Assembly: GCA_964594665.1 (NCBI GenBank)
Contig: CAZQNY010000002.1
Coordinates: 1 to 64,000, forward strand
Direction of reading: 5' to 3'
DNA: 64,000 bases
Origin: BM520 sp964594665
GTDB lineage: Bacteria > Bacteroidota > Bacteroidia > Bacteroidales > BM520
The position numbers and the translations under genes were made by a program. Positions 25,944-35,374 of this stretch are shown here, piece after piece. Numbering within the stretch: position 1 is the first letter of the stretch; each line of letters opens with the position of its first letter. The notes beneath the pieces were generated by a model. That model had not been told where the DNA came from. It was given only the letters and a program-made list of their open reading frames with translations, and made no database searches.

Positions 25944-25987
25944 CAAAAATAAAACACGGCGTTTACAGGGTCTGCAAACGCCGTGTT
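25944..25987 (-). terminator. terminator of the C1B peptidase gene, overlapping the moxR -7 box
   Basis: Minus strand: 12-bp perfect stem AACACGGCGTTT/AAACGCCGTGTT (25987-25976 and 25964-25953) with an 11-base loop, then TTTTATTTTTGC. The T tract contains TATTTTTG (25951-25944), a good TAnnTTTG match for moxR. The same bases may end one transcript and start the next. Confidence 0.85.
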
Positions 25988-26028
25988 AAAATATGTTAAG
26001 GCAATACTTAAAATATCATAATAAGCAG

Positions 26029-27216
26029 CTATTTTATGATTTTTCCTCTCAATGATACTGGAACAGCATCTTTATGTACCATTATCGCAACTGTATTAAG
26101 ACGGACATATGCTTCTGACATATTCAAATAACCACCCATATCATTACTATCGGTATCCCATGAGTTTTTGGTACGGTAATAAATATTCCCCTGCTTATCT
26201 TTTACCATTGCAGTAAGATGCATCAGGTGATCGTCGGTGGAAGTGTAATCGGCAAATACATCCATACGGTCATCATCTGTAATTTTCTTCTCAGGTACCG
26301 GGCCGCTAAAGGCATAGAGTTTATCAGCTCTTTCATCTTCAGGCACATCCATCCATCGTGAAAGCTCAGTACCTACAAGATTATCAACATTTTCCTCCGG
26401 GACGATAGCCACACCGTTGGAATGGGAAAAACCACGACTACTGACATCACCATCCCAGCACACTGAATAACCATTTTCGAAAGCATAGTTAATAACAGCC
26501 ATTAAATCATCGAGGGGTATATTAATATAGGTGTCATACGACCAGTTATCAGGAATCTGCAGGTTCACCTCTTCGAACCATGGATAGCAGTTATATGAAG
26601 TAAGTTCTATATAATCGTTGGTATTAAAATTCGTTTTTTTAAGCAATTTTTCAGGGTTAAGATTATTCGTTCCCCCCATGTAAACATCCAGGATAGAGCA
26701 ATAAGCCTCAAACCACACATCAGAGAGGCGTCGTCCACGATTTTTCACAACAGCATCAACAAATGCTTTCAGAACACCATCGAGTTCACTATGGTTATGT
26801 TTTTCCTCACCACGGGTTAAGCCGGGATAGTCGTTTTCAGCAACCATTCCATATTTATCAATGGTATTAAAAACATCGTGGGCCTGACCTCCTGCACTAA
26901 AATTGGATTTCCCGTGACGACGAACGTAATTCAGAGCTTTATCTTCATAGGCATTTCTCACAAAGAACATCTCTGACAGGTCGTAGGAATCATCTGTCAT
27001 GCGCAGAATTTCGGCTTCCACAAAAGAAGTAGCTGCAAAAGCCCAGCAGGTGCCTGATCGGTGTTGATCTTTCACAGGTGTAACCGGGACCTCATTAAAC
27101 AGCGAAAATCCATATGGATCGCAATCGTTTGCAAGCGTATCATTTTGTGCAATTGCTGAAGCGGAAAAAAAACCGAGCAGCATCGTAGTGATAAGGACTA
27201 TAGAGATTCTTTTCAT
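26029..27216 (-). CDS. secreted papain-fold aminopeptidase, C1B (bleomycin hydrolase/PepC-like)
   Basis: I choose the ATG at 27216 because it begins the signal peptide MKRISIVLITTMLLGFFSASAIA; the frame stays open 17 codons further. The 395-residue product has the catalytic Cys in VKDQHRSGTCWAFAATSF (Q oxyanion residue just before), His in DDHLMHLTAMV and Asn in YYRTKNSWDTDSND. These form the complete papain triad with the large insert typical of family C1B. Cytosolic bleomycin hydrolases lack signal peptides, so this copy acts in the periplasm or outside, likely trimming peptides. It stands alone, closed by the terminator at 25944-25987. Confidence 0.85.
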   Translation of the reverse strand: MKRISIVLITTMLLGFFSASAIAQNDTLANDCDPYGFSLFNEVPVTPVKDQHRSGTCWAFAATSFVEAEILRMTDDSYDLSEMFFVRNAYEDKALNYVRRHGKSNFSAGGQAHDVFNTIDKYGMVAENDYPGLTRGEEKHNHSELDGVLKAFVDAVVKNRGRRLSDVWFEAYCSILDVYMGGTNNLNPEKLLKKTNFNTNDYIELTSYNCYPWFEEVNLQIPDNWSYDTYINIPLDDLMAVINYAFENGYSVCWDGDVSSRGFSHSNGVAIVPEENVDNLVGTELSRWMDVPEDERADKLYAFSGPVPEKKITDDDRMDVFADYTSTDDHLMHLTAMVKDKQGNIYYRTKNSWDTDSNDMGGYLNMSEAYVRLNTVAIMVHKDAVPVSLRGKIIK

Positions 27217-27369
27217 AATTAAAAAATTTAGCCTCAAAGGTAAAGAATATGAGCATATCAGCATCATCAGAAGGTTGGAATAATGCTTTTTTTTCTACTT
27301 TTGTAAATAATGTAAAAAAAGGGTTAGGAAATAAACATTAAGATGTTAACATTTTTGAAAGAAGGCCAG

Positions 27370-27399
27370 TTGCAGATACAGAAAAAAGGCGTAACTTGT
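27370..27399 (+). promoter_or_regulatory. probable promoter of the T9SS cargo gene at 27450
   Basis: TTG (27370-27372), a 19-base spacer, then TAACTTGT (27392-27399), seven of eight matches to TAnnTTTG-like boxes. The spacing fits the Bacteroidetes consensus and gives a leader of about 45 bases. Confidence 0.5.
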
Positions 27400-27449
27400 G
27401 CCCCTTTGAAAGTTCGCGATTAACAAGTAATAAAATAAACCACAAACGT

Positions 27450-30386
27450 ATGAAAAACAAAAATTTACGATTTCGTCTTTTGGCAATGCTGGGTGGAGTT
27501 TGTGTACTCCTGTTGGGTACAACAGCCTCCCGGGCTCAGACAGGAGCAGTAAATGCAGGACAGGAAAACACCGATCCCGGGACAGCAGCAATAGAATACG
27601 TTGCAGGGATGCGAGTAAATCCTGCTACAGGTACGATCAACCCTCAGGATATTGAAAAAGCACAGCAAAGCACTGCCCAAATGATGCAGCAGCGTGCGAA
27701 AAGTGATTTCAACTGGACTACCCGCGGACCCATTAACAAATCAGGGCGTATCAGCAGCTTTATCTTTGATTCAAATGATGAAACAGGTGCAACAATAATC
27801 GCTGCCAGCCCTTCTGGTGGCATCTGGAAATCGGTAAACGGCGGACTTACATATGCTTTACTGAACAATGAAGACGCTATCTTTAAAGCTTCCAAAATCT
27901 ACCAGGCTGACAATGGAAACCTGTTTGTCTGTACCGGTGAACCAGCTGACGCACTCCGCTTCAACGGGTATGGCAGCTTCCAGGGTGATGGTATCTATAC
28001 TTCCACTGACGGGCAGACGTTCTCACAAATCCCCGGAACCAACCCCAATGGCGAAGAAAACTCTCCATGGTATTGTGTTTATAACTTTACTATCGCGAAT
28101 AGTATTTATTATGCCGCAACTATCCAGGGGCTTTATTACTCCACTGATTCAGGTGAAACCTGGGCTCTTGCCATGGATAATGATGGCAATGAGATGATCG
28201 GTGTTGCAACGAATATCAACACTACTGCTGATGGTAAATTAGTTGCCGCACTAAACGGCCATTTATACATCTCCTCAAACGGAGCAAACGGCTTTGTTAA
28301 TTATTCCACCAAATATTATAATGAAAACGATAGCCTGATTAATCCTGAAAAACTTCCTCAGGATGGCATTTCATTTATCACTTTTGCAGCTGCTCCAAGC
28401 GATGCAGCCGTTATTTATGCCATTACCTGTAACATCGATAACCCGAATACCGGTGATAACGATGAATATGGTACACTTGAAGGTATCTATGCTACTTTCG
28501 ATGGTGGTGAAAACTGGGAAACCATTGGCCCCGGTAACAGTACAGGCTTCAACGTATACACAACAAGCAACGGTCCTTACACCGATGCTATTGCTGTTGA
28601 CCCCAACAACCACGAACGTGTAATCATCGGAGGAACGAATATATGGCTTGGAAACTTTGTACAACACGACAGCTTCTACCAATGGACTGAAATGAGTTCT
28701 TCAAACTCTTTAATCCTTTATATCCCTGCCAACAAACATCAGATTACTTTCTATCCAAATAATGCAAATAAAATTCTCATTGCTTCGGATGCCGGAATTA
28801 ACTCTATGAATATCGAAACCCTTGAAGTTGCGCAGTTAAACAAAGGTCTGAATACTGAAAACTGCTATGCAGTTAGCTCAAGCTATAATGGTTCACTGCT
28901 TGTTTCAACCCAAAGCAACAACACCCTTGCCTTATCAGGGTATGGTTCACTTCCAAACAATGGATATAATTTAAACTTCCCGCTCTACACATCGGCAATT
29001 ACTGGTGCAGGTGCCAACTCTGTAACTGGTGGCCGTTGCTATTTCTCTTTCATTTATCCTATCGCGATGCTTTACACAAACGATGGTGTTTCACGCATTG
29101 ACTATAGCCGTGCTGATGATGAAGCAGCTCAGGAACTTCACCTTGATGGTATTACCGACAATGACCGTACTTTTATGGTTCCTTCAATTTTCTGGGAAAG
29201 CTTCAACAACCAGTATAGCAGAGACTCTGTAGAATACAAAGCTGAAACTTTCACTCCAGCAGGAACAACTGTCACCATAAATTCCAATAATGGTCAATAT
29301 CCAATTGATTTTGAATTACCATATGATTTGCCACAGGGTAACGACAGCACAATCATGGTTCAGGATCGGGTTAGCAGCCGTTTCTTTATTGCATTAAAGG
29401 ATTTTGTATATATGACTCCGGATGTTGTCAACTTCACAATGAATAAAGACAGCCTCAACTGGTTTGTTATTGCCAATAAAACGATAACTGGTTTTGAAGG
29501 TGTTTCTACCAGTATTGCGGTATCAAAAGATGCAAACCATCTTTTTGTAGGTACTGAAGAAGGTAAAATCTACCGTATTTCCAATCTGGCACTTGCTTAT
29601 GATGCTGCAAGAGCAGATGTTAACAATACAACATGTATAGTTTCCACAAAGCTTATTGCCGACTTTGAAGGTCGTGTGGTAACCGGCCTGGCTGTTGACC
29701 CACAGGATGAGAATCATATCATGGCAACACTTGGCAACTATGGTTATACGGATTATGTATATAACTGTACCAATGCCATTGCTGAAACACCGGAATTTGC
29801 CAGTGTACAGGGTGATCTCCCTGCAATGCCTGTTTATACCATCATCGTTGAAATGAGTAACAGCAATCATGCTATTATTGGTACCGACATGGGTATTTAC
29901 GAAACAACTGATCTTGACAGCTGGAGTTATGCAGGTGAAAATATTGGTGCAGTACCGGTATTTGAACTCAAACAGCAAACAATCAACCATTACCCTATTG
30001 TTGTTAATGGTTCCAACCGTATGATCACCAATTACGGTGCAATTTATGCTGCTACAGGTGGTCGTGGTGTTTTTGAAAGTGAAACATTCGTTGGTATCAG
30101 TGACTATGAAAATCCGGAAACAGCCACAGCAACACAATTATCCATTTATCCAAACCCAGTAGAGAATCAGACTACAGTATCCTTCAATACAGCAAACTCT
30201 GCTATTGCAATGGTGAATGTCTTCGATCTCAATGGTCGTGTACTGTTAACCAAAAACCTGAATCTTATCTCAGGAGGCACACATGAAGTAACCATGAATC
30301 TGGAGCAACTCCGTCATGGCACATACATCATGCAGGTTGTTGTAAATGGTCAAAGCACAACGGCTAAATTTATGGTTGTAAAATAA
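27450..30386 (+). CDS. large T9SS-secreted beta-propeller protein (BNR/Vps10-like repeats)
   Basis: The ATG at 27450 is preferred because MKNKNLRFRLLAMLGGVCVLLLGTTA starts a signal peptide; 978 residues. The body holds sialidase/Vps10-type repeats with Asp-box-like turns (GGIWKSVNGGLTY, STDSGETWALAM, TFDGGENWETIG, GKIYRISNLALAY, GIYETTDLDSWSY). The N-terminal WTTRGPINKSGRISSF is typical of secreted Bacteroidetes propellers. The last 75 residues are a type A sorting domain (SIYPNPVENQTTVSFNT to TTAKFMVVK). It is probably exported and attached at the surface. The catalytic residues of sialidases are not evident, so binding or an unknown hydrolase role is possible. Another T9SS gene follows 54 bases on. 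Confidence 0.85.
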   Translation: MKNKNLRFRLLAMLGGVCVLLLGTTASRAQTGAVNAGQENTDPGTAAIEYVAGMRVNPATGTINPQDIEKAQQSTAQMMQQRAKSDFNWTTRGPINKSGRISSFIFDSNDETGATIIAASPSGGIWKSVNGGLTYALLNNEDAIFKASKIYQADNGNLFVCTGEPADALRFNGYGSFQGDGIYTSTDGQTFSQIPGTNPNGEENSPWYCVYNFTIANSIYYAATIQGLYYSTDSGETWALAMDNDGNEMIGVATNINTTADGKLVAALNGHLYISSNGANGFVNYSTKYYNENDSLINPEKLPQDGISFITFAAAPSDAAVIYAITCNIDNPNTGDNDEYGTLEGIYATFDGGENWETIGPGNSTGFNVYTTSNGPYTDAIAVDPNNHERVIIGGTNIWLGNFVQHDSFYQWTEMSSSNSLILYIPANKHQITFYPNNANKILIASDAGINSMNIETLEVAQLNKGLNTENCYAVSSSYNGSLLVSTQSNNTLALSGYGSLPNNGYNLNFPLYTSAITGAGANSVTGGRCYFSFIYPIAMLYTNDGVSRIDYSRADDEAAQELHLDGITDNDRTFMVPSIFWESFNNQYSRDSVEYKAETFTPAGTTVTINSNNGQYPIDFELPYDLPQGNDSTIMVQDRVSSRFFIALKDFVYMTPDVVNFTMNKDSLNWFVIANKTITGFEGVSTSIAVSKDANHLFVGTEEGKIYRISNLALAYDAARADVNNTTCIVSTKLIADFEGRVVTGLAVDPQDENHIMATLGNYGYTDYVYNCTNAIAETPEFASVQGDLPAMPVYTIIVEMSNSNHAIIGTDMGIYETTDLDSWSYAGENIGAVPVFELKQQTINHYPIVVNGSNRMITNYGAIYAATGGRGVFESETFVGISDYENPETATATQLSIYPNPVENQTTVSFNTANSAIAMVNVFDLNGRVLLTKNLNLISGGTHEVTMNLEQLRHGTYIMQVVVNGQSTTAKFMVVK

Positions 30387-30440
30387 CAGTTCAAAGACCA
30401 CACGATTTTTAATTTAGAAAAAAATAAACAACAGATAATT

Positions 30441-31943
30441 ATGAAAAAAATATTAGCAACCTTAAGCCTGATATTTGCCTCTGTGGCCATTTTTGCCGGC
30501 ACAACCATCTTTGTTCCAACATTGCTGGAACCCGATGATGGTGATGGAGACCTTATGCCGGACGTAGAGCTTGACTGGGAAGCAGTTGCAGGTTCTGTAA
30601 ATATCTATTATGAAATCCAGATTGCAAATGACGAAAATTTCTCCGATCCTTTTTCTGCCAATACAGATCTGACAGCATTTAATGCTCCTATTCTTAATTT
30701 TGCTACAACATACTATTGGAGGGTTAGAGCCATTGATGGTGATTTAACCTCTGATTGGTCGGAAGTATGGGCTTTTACCATTATTGATGTTTTTGACCTT
30801 GATAAACCAAGAAATAACGCTACTGACGTAGATCCTGATGAGCGTCTGGAGTGGAAAGGTCAGAGTTCACGTATTGATTTATCAGGTTTTGAATCTTTTG
30901 AAATCCAGCTTGACACAAGTGAAAACTTCAATTCTGAGCCTCCTTATCATATTGTAATTATTGAAGATGCTGAACTTCTCTACGACGACAACGAAGGCCA
31001 CTATGAAAGCAGTAACTTGCTTTTTGGTGAAAAATTCTTCTGGAGAGTCAGGGGTATTCACCAGAATGACGTCATGGATTGGTCAGAAGTATATAATTTT
31101 ACCGTTATTGATGGTACTGAACTTGATGAACCCACTGAAGGCGAAATTATTGATCCTGCCGTAACATTTAAATGGGATAAAGTTGACGGTATCAACAATT
31201 ATCTATTCCAGATTTCCCAGGATGAAAACTTTCAGTCTGCACCAACTACTACCGTATATGATGATGAAATTGATTCAGATACATTAACATTTGGCGCAAC
31301 CTATTTCTGGCGAGTAGCTGTAGCTCACGATCTTGACGTATCAGACTATACGGAGCCCTGGTCGGTAACTGTTGTGTCAGAACCCACACTTGATGCTCCT
31401 GAAAACAACTCCACCAACGTTGACACAAGGCCTCAGCTTAAGTGGAAAGCTATGAGTGGTCCGACTGCCTTTACGCTTCAGATATCCTATTCTGAAGATT
31501 TCAATAATGCACAAACCGTTACTCTTGAAAACACAAACAATCCATCTACGGAAAAATACACTATTCCAAGTGCTATTGACAGTGCAAAAGTTGTATACTG
31601 GAGAGTTAAAGCATTAATAAACGACGAGCAGGAATCAGATTGGAGCGAAGTATGGAAATTTACCATCGCCGGGACAGGTATTGAAGAAGCTGAACTTTTT
31701 GACAATATCAGCATCTTCCCTAACCCAAGTAATGGAAACTTCACTCTTACACTTGATAATGCAGAAGGCGACGATATTGAACTGCAGATTCTTGATATGG
31801 TTGGAAAGGTAGTTTACAATGAAACGATCAGCCTTACAGGTATTACTACAAAGAATATCAAAAGTTCTCTTCCTGAAGGTATTTATGTTTTGAAACTTAT
31901 AAAAGGTGACGAAACTTATACAGATAAAATCACTATTCAGTAA
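30441..31943 (+). CDS. T9SS-secreted protein with tandem fibronectin III-like domains
   Basis: This 500-residue protein has a signal peptide (MKKILATLSLIFASVAIFA) and four repeated FN3-like modules of about 90 residues. Each ends in TYYWRVRAIDGDLTSDWSEVWAFTI or a close variant (FFWRVRGIHQNDVMDWSEVYNF, YFWRVAVAHDLDVSDYTEPW, VYWRVKALINDEQESDWSEVW). A type A sorting domain follows (ISIFPNPSNGNFTLTL to YTDKITIQ). It looks like an extracellular adhesin or matrix protein. Same strand as the propeller gene upstream and closed by a terminator, so the two may form a transcription unit. No catalytic motif is seen. Confidence 0.85.
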   Translation: MKKILATLSLIFASVAIFAGTTIFVPTLLEPDDGDGDLMPDVELDWEAVAGSVNIYYEIQIANDENFSDPFSANTDLTAFNAPILNFATTYYWRVRAIDGDLTSDWSEVWAFTIIDVFDLDKPRNNATDVDPDERLEWKGQSSRIDLSGFESFEIQLDTSENFNSEPPYHIVIIEDAELLYDDNEGHYESSNLLFGEKFFWRVRGIHQNDVMDWSEVYNFTVIDGTELDEPTEGEIIDPAVTFKWDKVDGINNYLFQISQDENFQSAPTTTVYDDEIDSDTLTFGATYFWRVAVAHDLDVSDYTEPWSVTVVSEPTLDAPENNSTNVDTRPQLKWKAMSGPTAFTLQISYSEDFNNAQTVTLENTNNPSTEKYTIPSAIDSAKVVYWRVKALINDEQESDWSEVWKFTIAGTGIEEAELFDNISIFPNPSNGNFTLTLDNAEGDDIELQILDMVGKVVYNETISLTGITTKNIKSSLPEGIYVLKLIKGDETYTDKITIQ

Positions 31944-32265
31944 TTACTGATTTCAGTGAATCAATAAATTAATTTTTAACTTCTAATCTACTTGCAAAAG
32001 AGGCTTTCCTTCGGGTAAGCCTCTTTTTATTTGTATTATTCGCTTATAATAACCTTACAGAGATATGTTTTTACCAACCAAGTATTACGATATAAACCGG
32101 CTATGGTATAAACAAAACGATTAAAATTTGCAGAGCATCCATAAAGCCCTGGCCATATAAGCCCCGACAGCAATCAACGATTTAAAGCGCCCCGGCGATG
32201 CATTTATTATCCATTAAAAAATGTATGGCAGTGACCCAAAAGAGGAAAAGATTCTTTATAAAAGA
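31944..32265. other. intergenic region
   Basis: Convergent space of 322 bases. It holds the terminator at 31996-32029; in the remaining 235 bases I see no gene, RNA or clear promoter. Confidence 0.6.
31996..32029 (+). terminator. rho-independent terminator after the FN3 gene
   Basis: Stem GAGGCTT/AAGCCTC (32000-32006, 32017-32023) with loop TCCTTCGGGT, flanked by A's upstream and TTTTT downstream; the flanking A and T runs could also serve the opposite strand. Confidence 0.9.
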
Positions 32266-33039
32266 CTAATTATATCTGCGGCCCAATGCGATAGAAATAT
32301 AGATCTGGGTAAAAAGATTTTCCGGGTCATTAAAAGCAAGAATCGGTACAGCGACGGGAAAAAGATCAAAAGCAAGGCCCAACTCAAGGCTTTTCATTAC
32401 GGGAGCATATTCGCCAAATTCAAAATTAAACCCTGCCTTTGCATGAACTCCTGGGTAAGGTTTCAGTTCGTCAAGGCCGTCGATAAATGAAGCACGACCA
32501 TAAATATTCTCCTGAAAGTGATTATTGGGATCAAACTTGCGTACCACCAGAGCAAGATCATCCGGAGAAGTTCCGGTATATTCCACAACATAGAGGTAAA
32601 TGGGTTTTGCAAGAGCCAGGGAAAAACCACCACAGTAGTTAAATGTCACCTCTACACCACCCCAATAGGGTTTTCTTGCCATGCGGCGCTCACCACCAAA
32701 ACCAAAACGGGCAATAGCCACATCATTTAGCTTGCCATAAACATAACTCTTGGCATTTGCATAGTAATAGTTTGTGGTTTTGTACTCTTTAAGATCTTTG
32801 GTATATAACAAATCGGCATACCAGAATCGCGTTTTAAACGCATTTAGATTTTTACTTTTACGAAATCCGGCACCAAAACCGGAAGAATGAATAAATACTG
32901 ACCCCCGATAGGAACGACGGTAAAGGATATTGTTTTCCGTCAATGAGGTATCAGGAACACCAACATCAAACATCTGAGCATGCCCAGAAACAGGCAGAAA
33001 GAATAATGCCAGAAACAATATACGAAAATACTTATTCAT
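32266..33039 (-). CDS. outer-membrane beta-barrel-like protein, unknown function
   Basis: The ATG at 33039 gives a 257-residue protein with signal peptide MNKYFRILFLALFFLPVSGHAQ. The mature part alternates amphipathic strands (YRGSVFIHSSGFGAGFRKSKNLN, FWYADLLYTKDLKEYKTTNYYYANAKSYVYGKL, GGVEVTFNYCGGFSLALAKPIYLYVVEY) and ends in a strand closing LGRRYN. This suggests a small barrel in the outer membrane. I do not recognise a named family; similar proteins are conserved across Bacteroidetes. A tiny lipoprotein gene lies 64 bases upstream on the same strand and may be its partner. Confidence 0.65.
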   Translation of the reverse strand: MNKYFRILFLALFFLPVSGHAQMFDVGVPDTSLTENNILYRRSYRGSVFIHSSGFGAGFRKSKNLNAFKTRFWYADLLYTKDLKEYKTTNYYYANAKSYVYGKLNDVAIARFGFGGERRMARKPYWGGVEVTFNYCGGFSLALAKPIYLYVVEYTGTSPDDLALVVRKFDPNNHFQENIYGRASFIDGLDELKPYPGVHAKAGFNFEFGEYAPVMKSLELGLAFDLFPVAVPILAFNDPENLFTQIYISIALGRRYN

Positions 33040-33102
33040 AGTTATATAACAAAAACCCATGACAAAAGATCATGGGCAGTACAATGTTTTCCAATACACG
33101 GA

Positions 33103-33231
33103 TTAATATCCCTGCTCAACCTGGAATTTATGTGCCTCACCATAAGCAGGACAACGCTCACGGGTTTTACATGAGCTTAATAAAATGCATGCCAACAGTG
33201 CTGCAGCCAGAATAAGGGAAAGCTTTTTCAT
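33103..33231 (-). CDS. small lipoprotein, 42 residues
   Basis: ATG at 33231 to TAA at 33103. The product starts MKKLSLILAAALLACILLSSC, a classic lipobox (LSSC, lipidated Cys 21), followed by only 21 residues (KTRERCPAYGEAHKFQVEQ and GY). It is too short for most gene callers. Such short lipoproteins are common in Bacteroidetes; the function is unknown. Same strand as the barrel-like protein downstream. Confidence 0.75.
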   Translation of the reverse strand: MKKLSLILAAALLACILLSSCKTRERCPAYGEAHKFQVEQGY

Positions 33232-33336
33232 AGTTTGAAAAATTTCTATTTGATGATTATTTTCTACCTTTCGGACAAAAATAAACCAATTCCTTATTTA
33301 TAACAAAATATTTGGATATTTATTGCAGTAATATAC

Positions 33337-34014
33337 ATGAGAAATCAATTATCAGGCACAGGATGGGATGTAGCGCTTAGGGATGCCTTAAATTCATCCT
33401 GGTATAAAAACCTGCTGAAAGAGGTTCAACAACAACGAAAATACAACCAGGTGTTTCCTCCGGAGAAGGATGTTTTCAGAGCCTATCAGCTAACACATTT
33501 TGAAGATGTTAAAGTTGTTATTATCGGGCAGGATCCCTATCATGGAGAAGGGCAGGCCAATGGTCTTGCATTTTCGGTGCATCGTGGAATAAAAATCCCG
33601 CCGTCGTTACGCAATATATATAAGGAACTTGCTGCAAACACAGATTTTTTCATCCCTTCTCACGGGGACCTTACTACATGGGCCGAACAAGGTGTATTGA
33701 TGATTAACTCTGTTCTTACGGTTAATGAAGGGCATCCGGGATCACATAAAAATGTCGGTTGGCAACAATTTACCGATGAAGCTATCTCATCCTTATCCCA
33801 CAATCGTCAGGGATTAATATTTCTACTCTGGGGAAATTATGCAATAGAAAAAGAAAAACTCATAAACGTCGAAAAACACCATGTCCTAAAAGCCATGCAT
33901 CCGTCTCCTTTGTCGGCGTACAGAGGATTTTTTGGATGTAAACATTTTTCCAAAGTCAATCATATCCTGGTAAAACAACATAAGAAGCCTGTTGACTGGC
34001 AGTTGCCGTTTTAA
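33337..34014 (+). CDS. ung: uracil-DNA glycosylase, family 1
   Basis: This 225-residue enzyme removes uracil from DNA by hydrolysing the glycosidic bond. The water-activating motif GQDPYH has catalytic D66 (residues 64-69). The uracil-pocket LLWGNYA and the Leu-loop HPSPLSAYRGFFGCKHFS with catalytic His are present, and length matches E. coli Ung. It is a single gene; its stop lies 1 base from the convergent zinc-ribbon gene. Confidence 0.96.
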   Translation: MRNQLSGTGWDVALRDALNSSWYKNLLKEVQQQRKYNQVFPPEKDVFRAYQLTHFEDVKVVIIGQDPYHGEGQANGLAFSVHRGIKIPPSLRNIYKELAANTDFFIPSHGDLTTWAEQGVLMINSVLTVNEGHPGSHKNVGWQQFTDEAISSLSHNRQGLIFLLWGNYAIEKEKLINVEKHHVLKAMHPSPLSAYRGFFGCKHFSKVNHILVKQHKKPVDWQLPF

Positions 34015-34015
34015 A

Positions 34016-34399
34016 CTACATCAAGGCATCCAGATATGCAGACGATTCATAGCCAAAAGGTTTCACCTTCCCATCGCGGATGATATAAGTACTTTTCTGA
34101 CCAACTATCCGGGAGAATAATACCTGCGATTCGCTTTCCTGATCATCAATCATGATCACACGAACGAGATTTGGGTGGTAGTGCACATTCAGGCGGGCAT
34201 GACAAATGGGGCAATAAAACTCCAGGCGCTCACCTTCCTCAATATCTATTGACGGGTTATTATGAATTGTATAGTCCCCAACCTCGGCACTCAACAACAT
34301 AAGTCCTTTGGAACCATCACTTTTTTCAACAATAAAAACCACATGACGTTCAACGTTTAATGTATTCCTACATTTTGGACAGAGAAAATTATGATACAT
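34016..34399 (-). CDS. zinc-ribbon protein, unknown function
   Basis: This 127-residue protein has two CxxC knuckles, C7-C10 (FLCPKC) and C63-C66 (FYCPICHARL), spaced to bind one zinc ion. Between and after them are beta-rich stretches (VVFIVEKSDGSKGLMLLSAEV, RVIMIDDQESESQVLFSRIVG). A C-terminal segment reads YIIRDGKVKPFGYESSAYLDALM. I recognise no named family; the layout is like CpXC-type or rubredoxin-like ribbons that bind nucleic acid or protein. It stands alone. Confidence 0.7.
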   Translation of the reverse strand: MYHNFLCPKCRNTLNVERHVVFIVEKSDGSKGLMLLSAEVGDYTIHNNPSIDIEEGERLEFYCPICHARLNVHYHPNLVRVIMIDDQESESQVLFSRIVGQKSTYIIRDGKVKPFGYESSAYLDALM

Positions 34400-34628
34400 G
34401 ATACGGTGCTTTTAAGTTTCTGAAATGAAATTACAAAATCTTTTCACACAATGAACCTGAAAGAAGAAATATATCTTTCTGCCTACCATAAATTTTACCC
34501 TTATTCTACAAATTATCCTGAATACTAAATAAAACACATGGTTACAGATGGTCAAAATATCAATAAATAACTCTCATGCCGCTGATGGACAAAAAGAAAA
34601 TTCTACCTTTGGAGATTAAAAATATATC

Positions 34629-35369
34629 GTGAAAGACAACAATCTTATATTTGGTACACGTCCGGTAATAGAAGCCATAGAGGCAGGTCGGCAGATAGAA
34701 AAGCTCTTTATAAAAAAAGGTCTGCAGGGCGAAGTATTTTTTGAGCTTAACAGGCTCATCCGTCAATATAATCTTCCTGCACAAACGGTTCCTGTTGAGA
34801 AGCTCAACCGGTTGACACGCAAGAATCATCAGGGTGTAGTGGCAATTATTAGCCCGGTGGTATACCAGGATGTGGAGGCATTACTGCCGGGGTGGTATGA
34901 ACAAGGCCTTAACCCGCTGGTGCTTATTCTTGATCGTGTTACGGATGTACGAAACATGGGTGCAATAGCAAGAACCGCAGAATGTGCAGGTGTTAATGCC
35001 ATTGTTTTCCCTGCCAAAGGAAGTGCACAGATTAACGCTGATGCAGTAAAAACTTCTGCAGGAGCACTGAACCGCATTCCTGTTGACAAAGCAGCTTCCC
35101 TGGGTAAAACAGTGCGTTTTTTAAAAGATAGTGGCTTGCAGATTATTGCCTGCACTGAAAAAACAGACAACAGCTACCTGAATGTTGATTTCTCAAAACC
35201 CACTGCAATTATAATGGGCTCAGAGGAAGATGGCATCTCGGAATATCTGTTGAAGATGGCCGACCATAAGGCAGCATTACCATTAATGGGGGATATTGGA
35301 TCCCTGAATGTTTCCGTTGCAGCCGGAGTTATTTTATACGAATCTGTGCGTCAAAGAATTTCTGAGTAA
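34629..35369 (+). CDS. rlmB: 23S rRNA 2'-O-ribose methyltransferase, SpoU/TrmH class (RlmB-like)
   Basis: This 246-residue protein starts at GTG (34629), the only start that keeps the N-terminal NNLIFGTRPVIEAIEAGRQIEKLF substrate-binding domain. The SpoU domain has all three knot motifs: VRNMGAIARTAECAGVNAIVFP, AIIMGSEEDGISEYL and LPLMGDIGSLNVSVAAGVILYE. RlmB methylates G2251 of 23S rRNA in E. coli; other SpoU members use tRNA, so the exact target is inferred from the N-terminal domain. It is followed after 5 bases by the glycosyltransferase gene. Confidence 0.88.
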   Translation: MKDNNLIFGTRPVIEAIEAGRQIEKLFIKKGLQGEVFFELNRLIRQYNLPAQTVPVEKLNRLTRKNHQGVVAIISPVVYQDVEALLPGWYEQGLNPLVLILDRVTDVRNMGAIARTAECAGVNAIVFPAKGSAQINADAVKTSAGALNRIPVDKAASLGKTVRFLKDSGLQIIACTEKTDNSYLNVDFSKPTAIIMGSEEDGISEYLLKMADHKAALPLMGDIGSLNVSVAAGVILYESVRQRISE

Positions 35370-35374
35370 CATCT

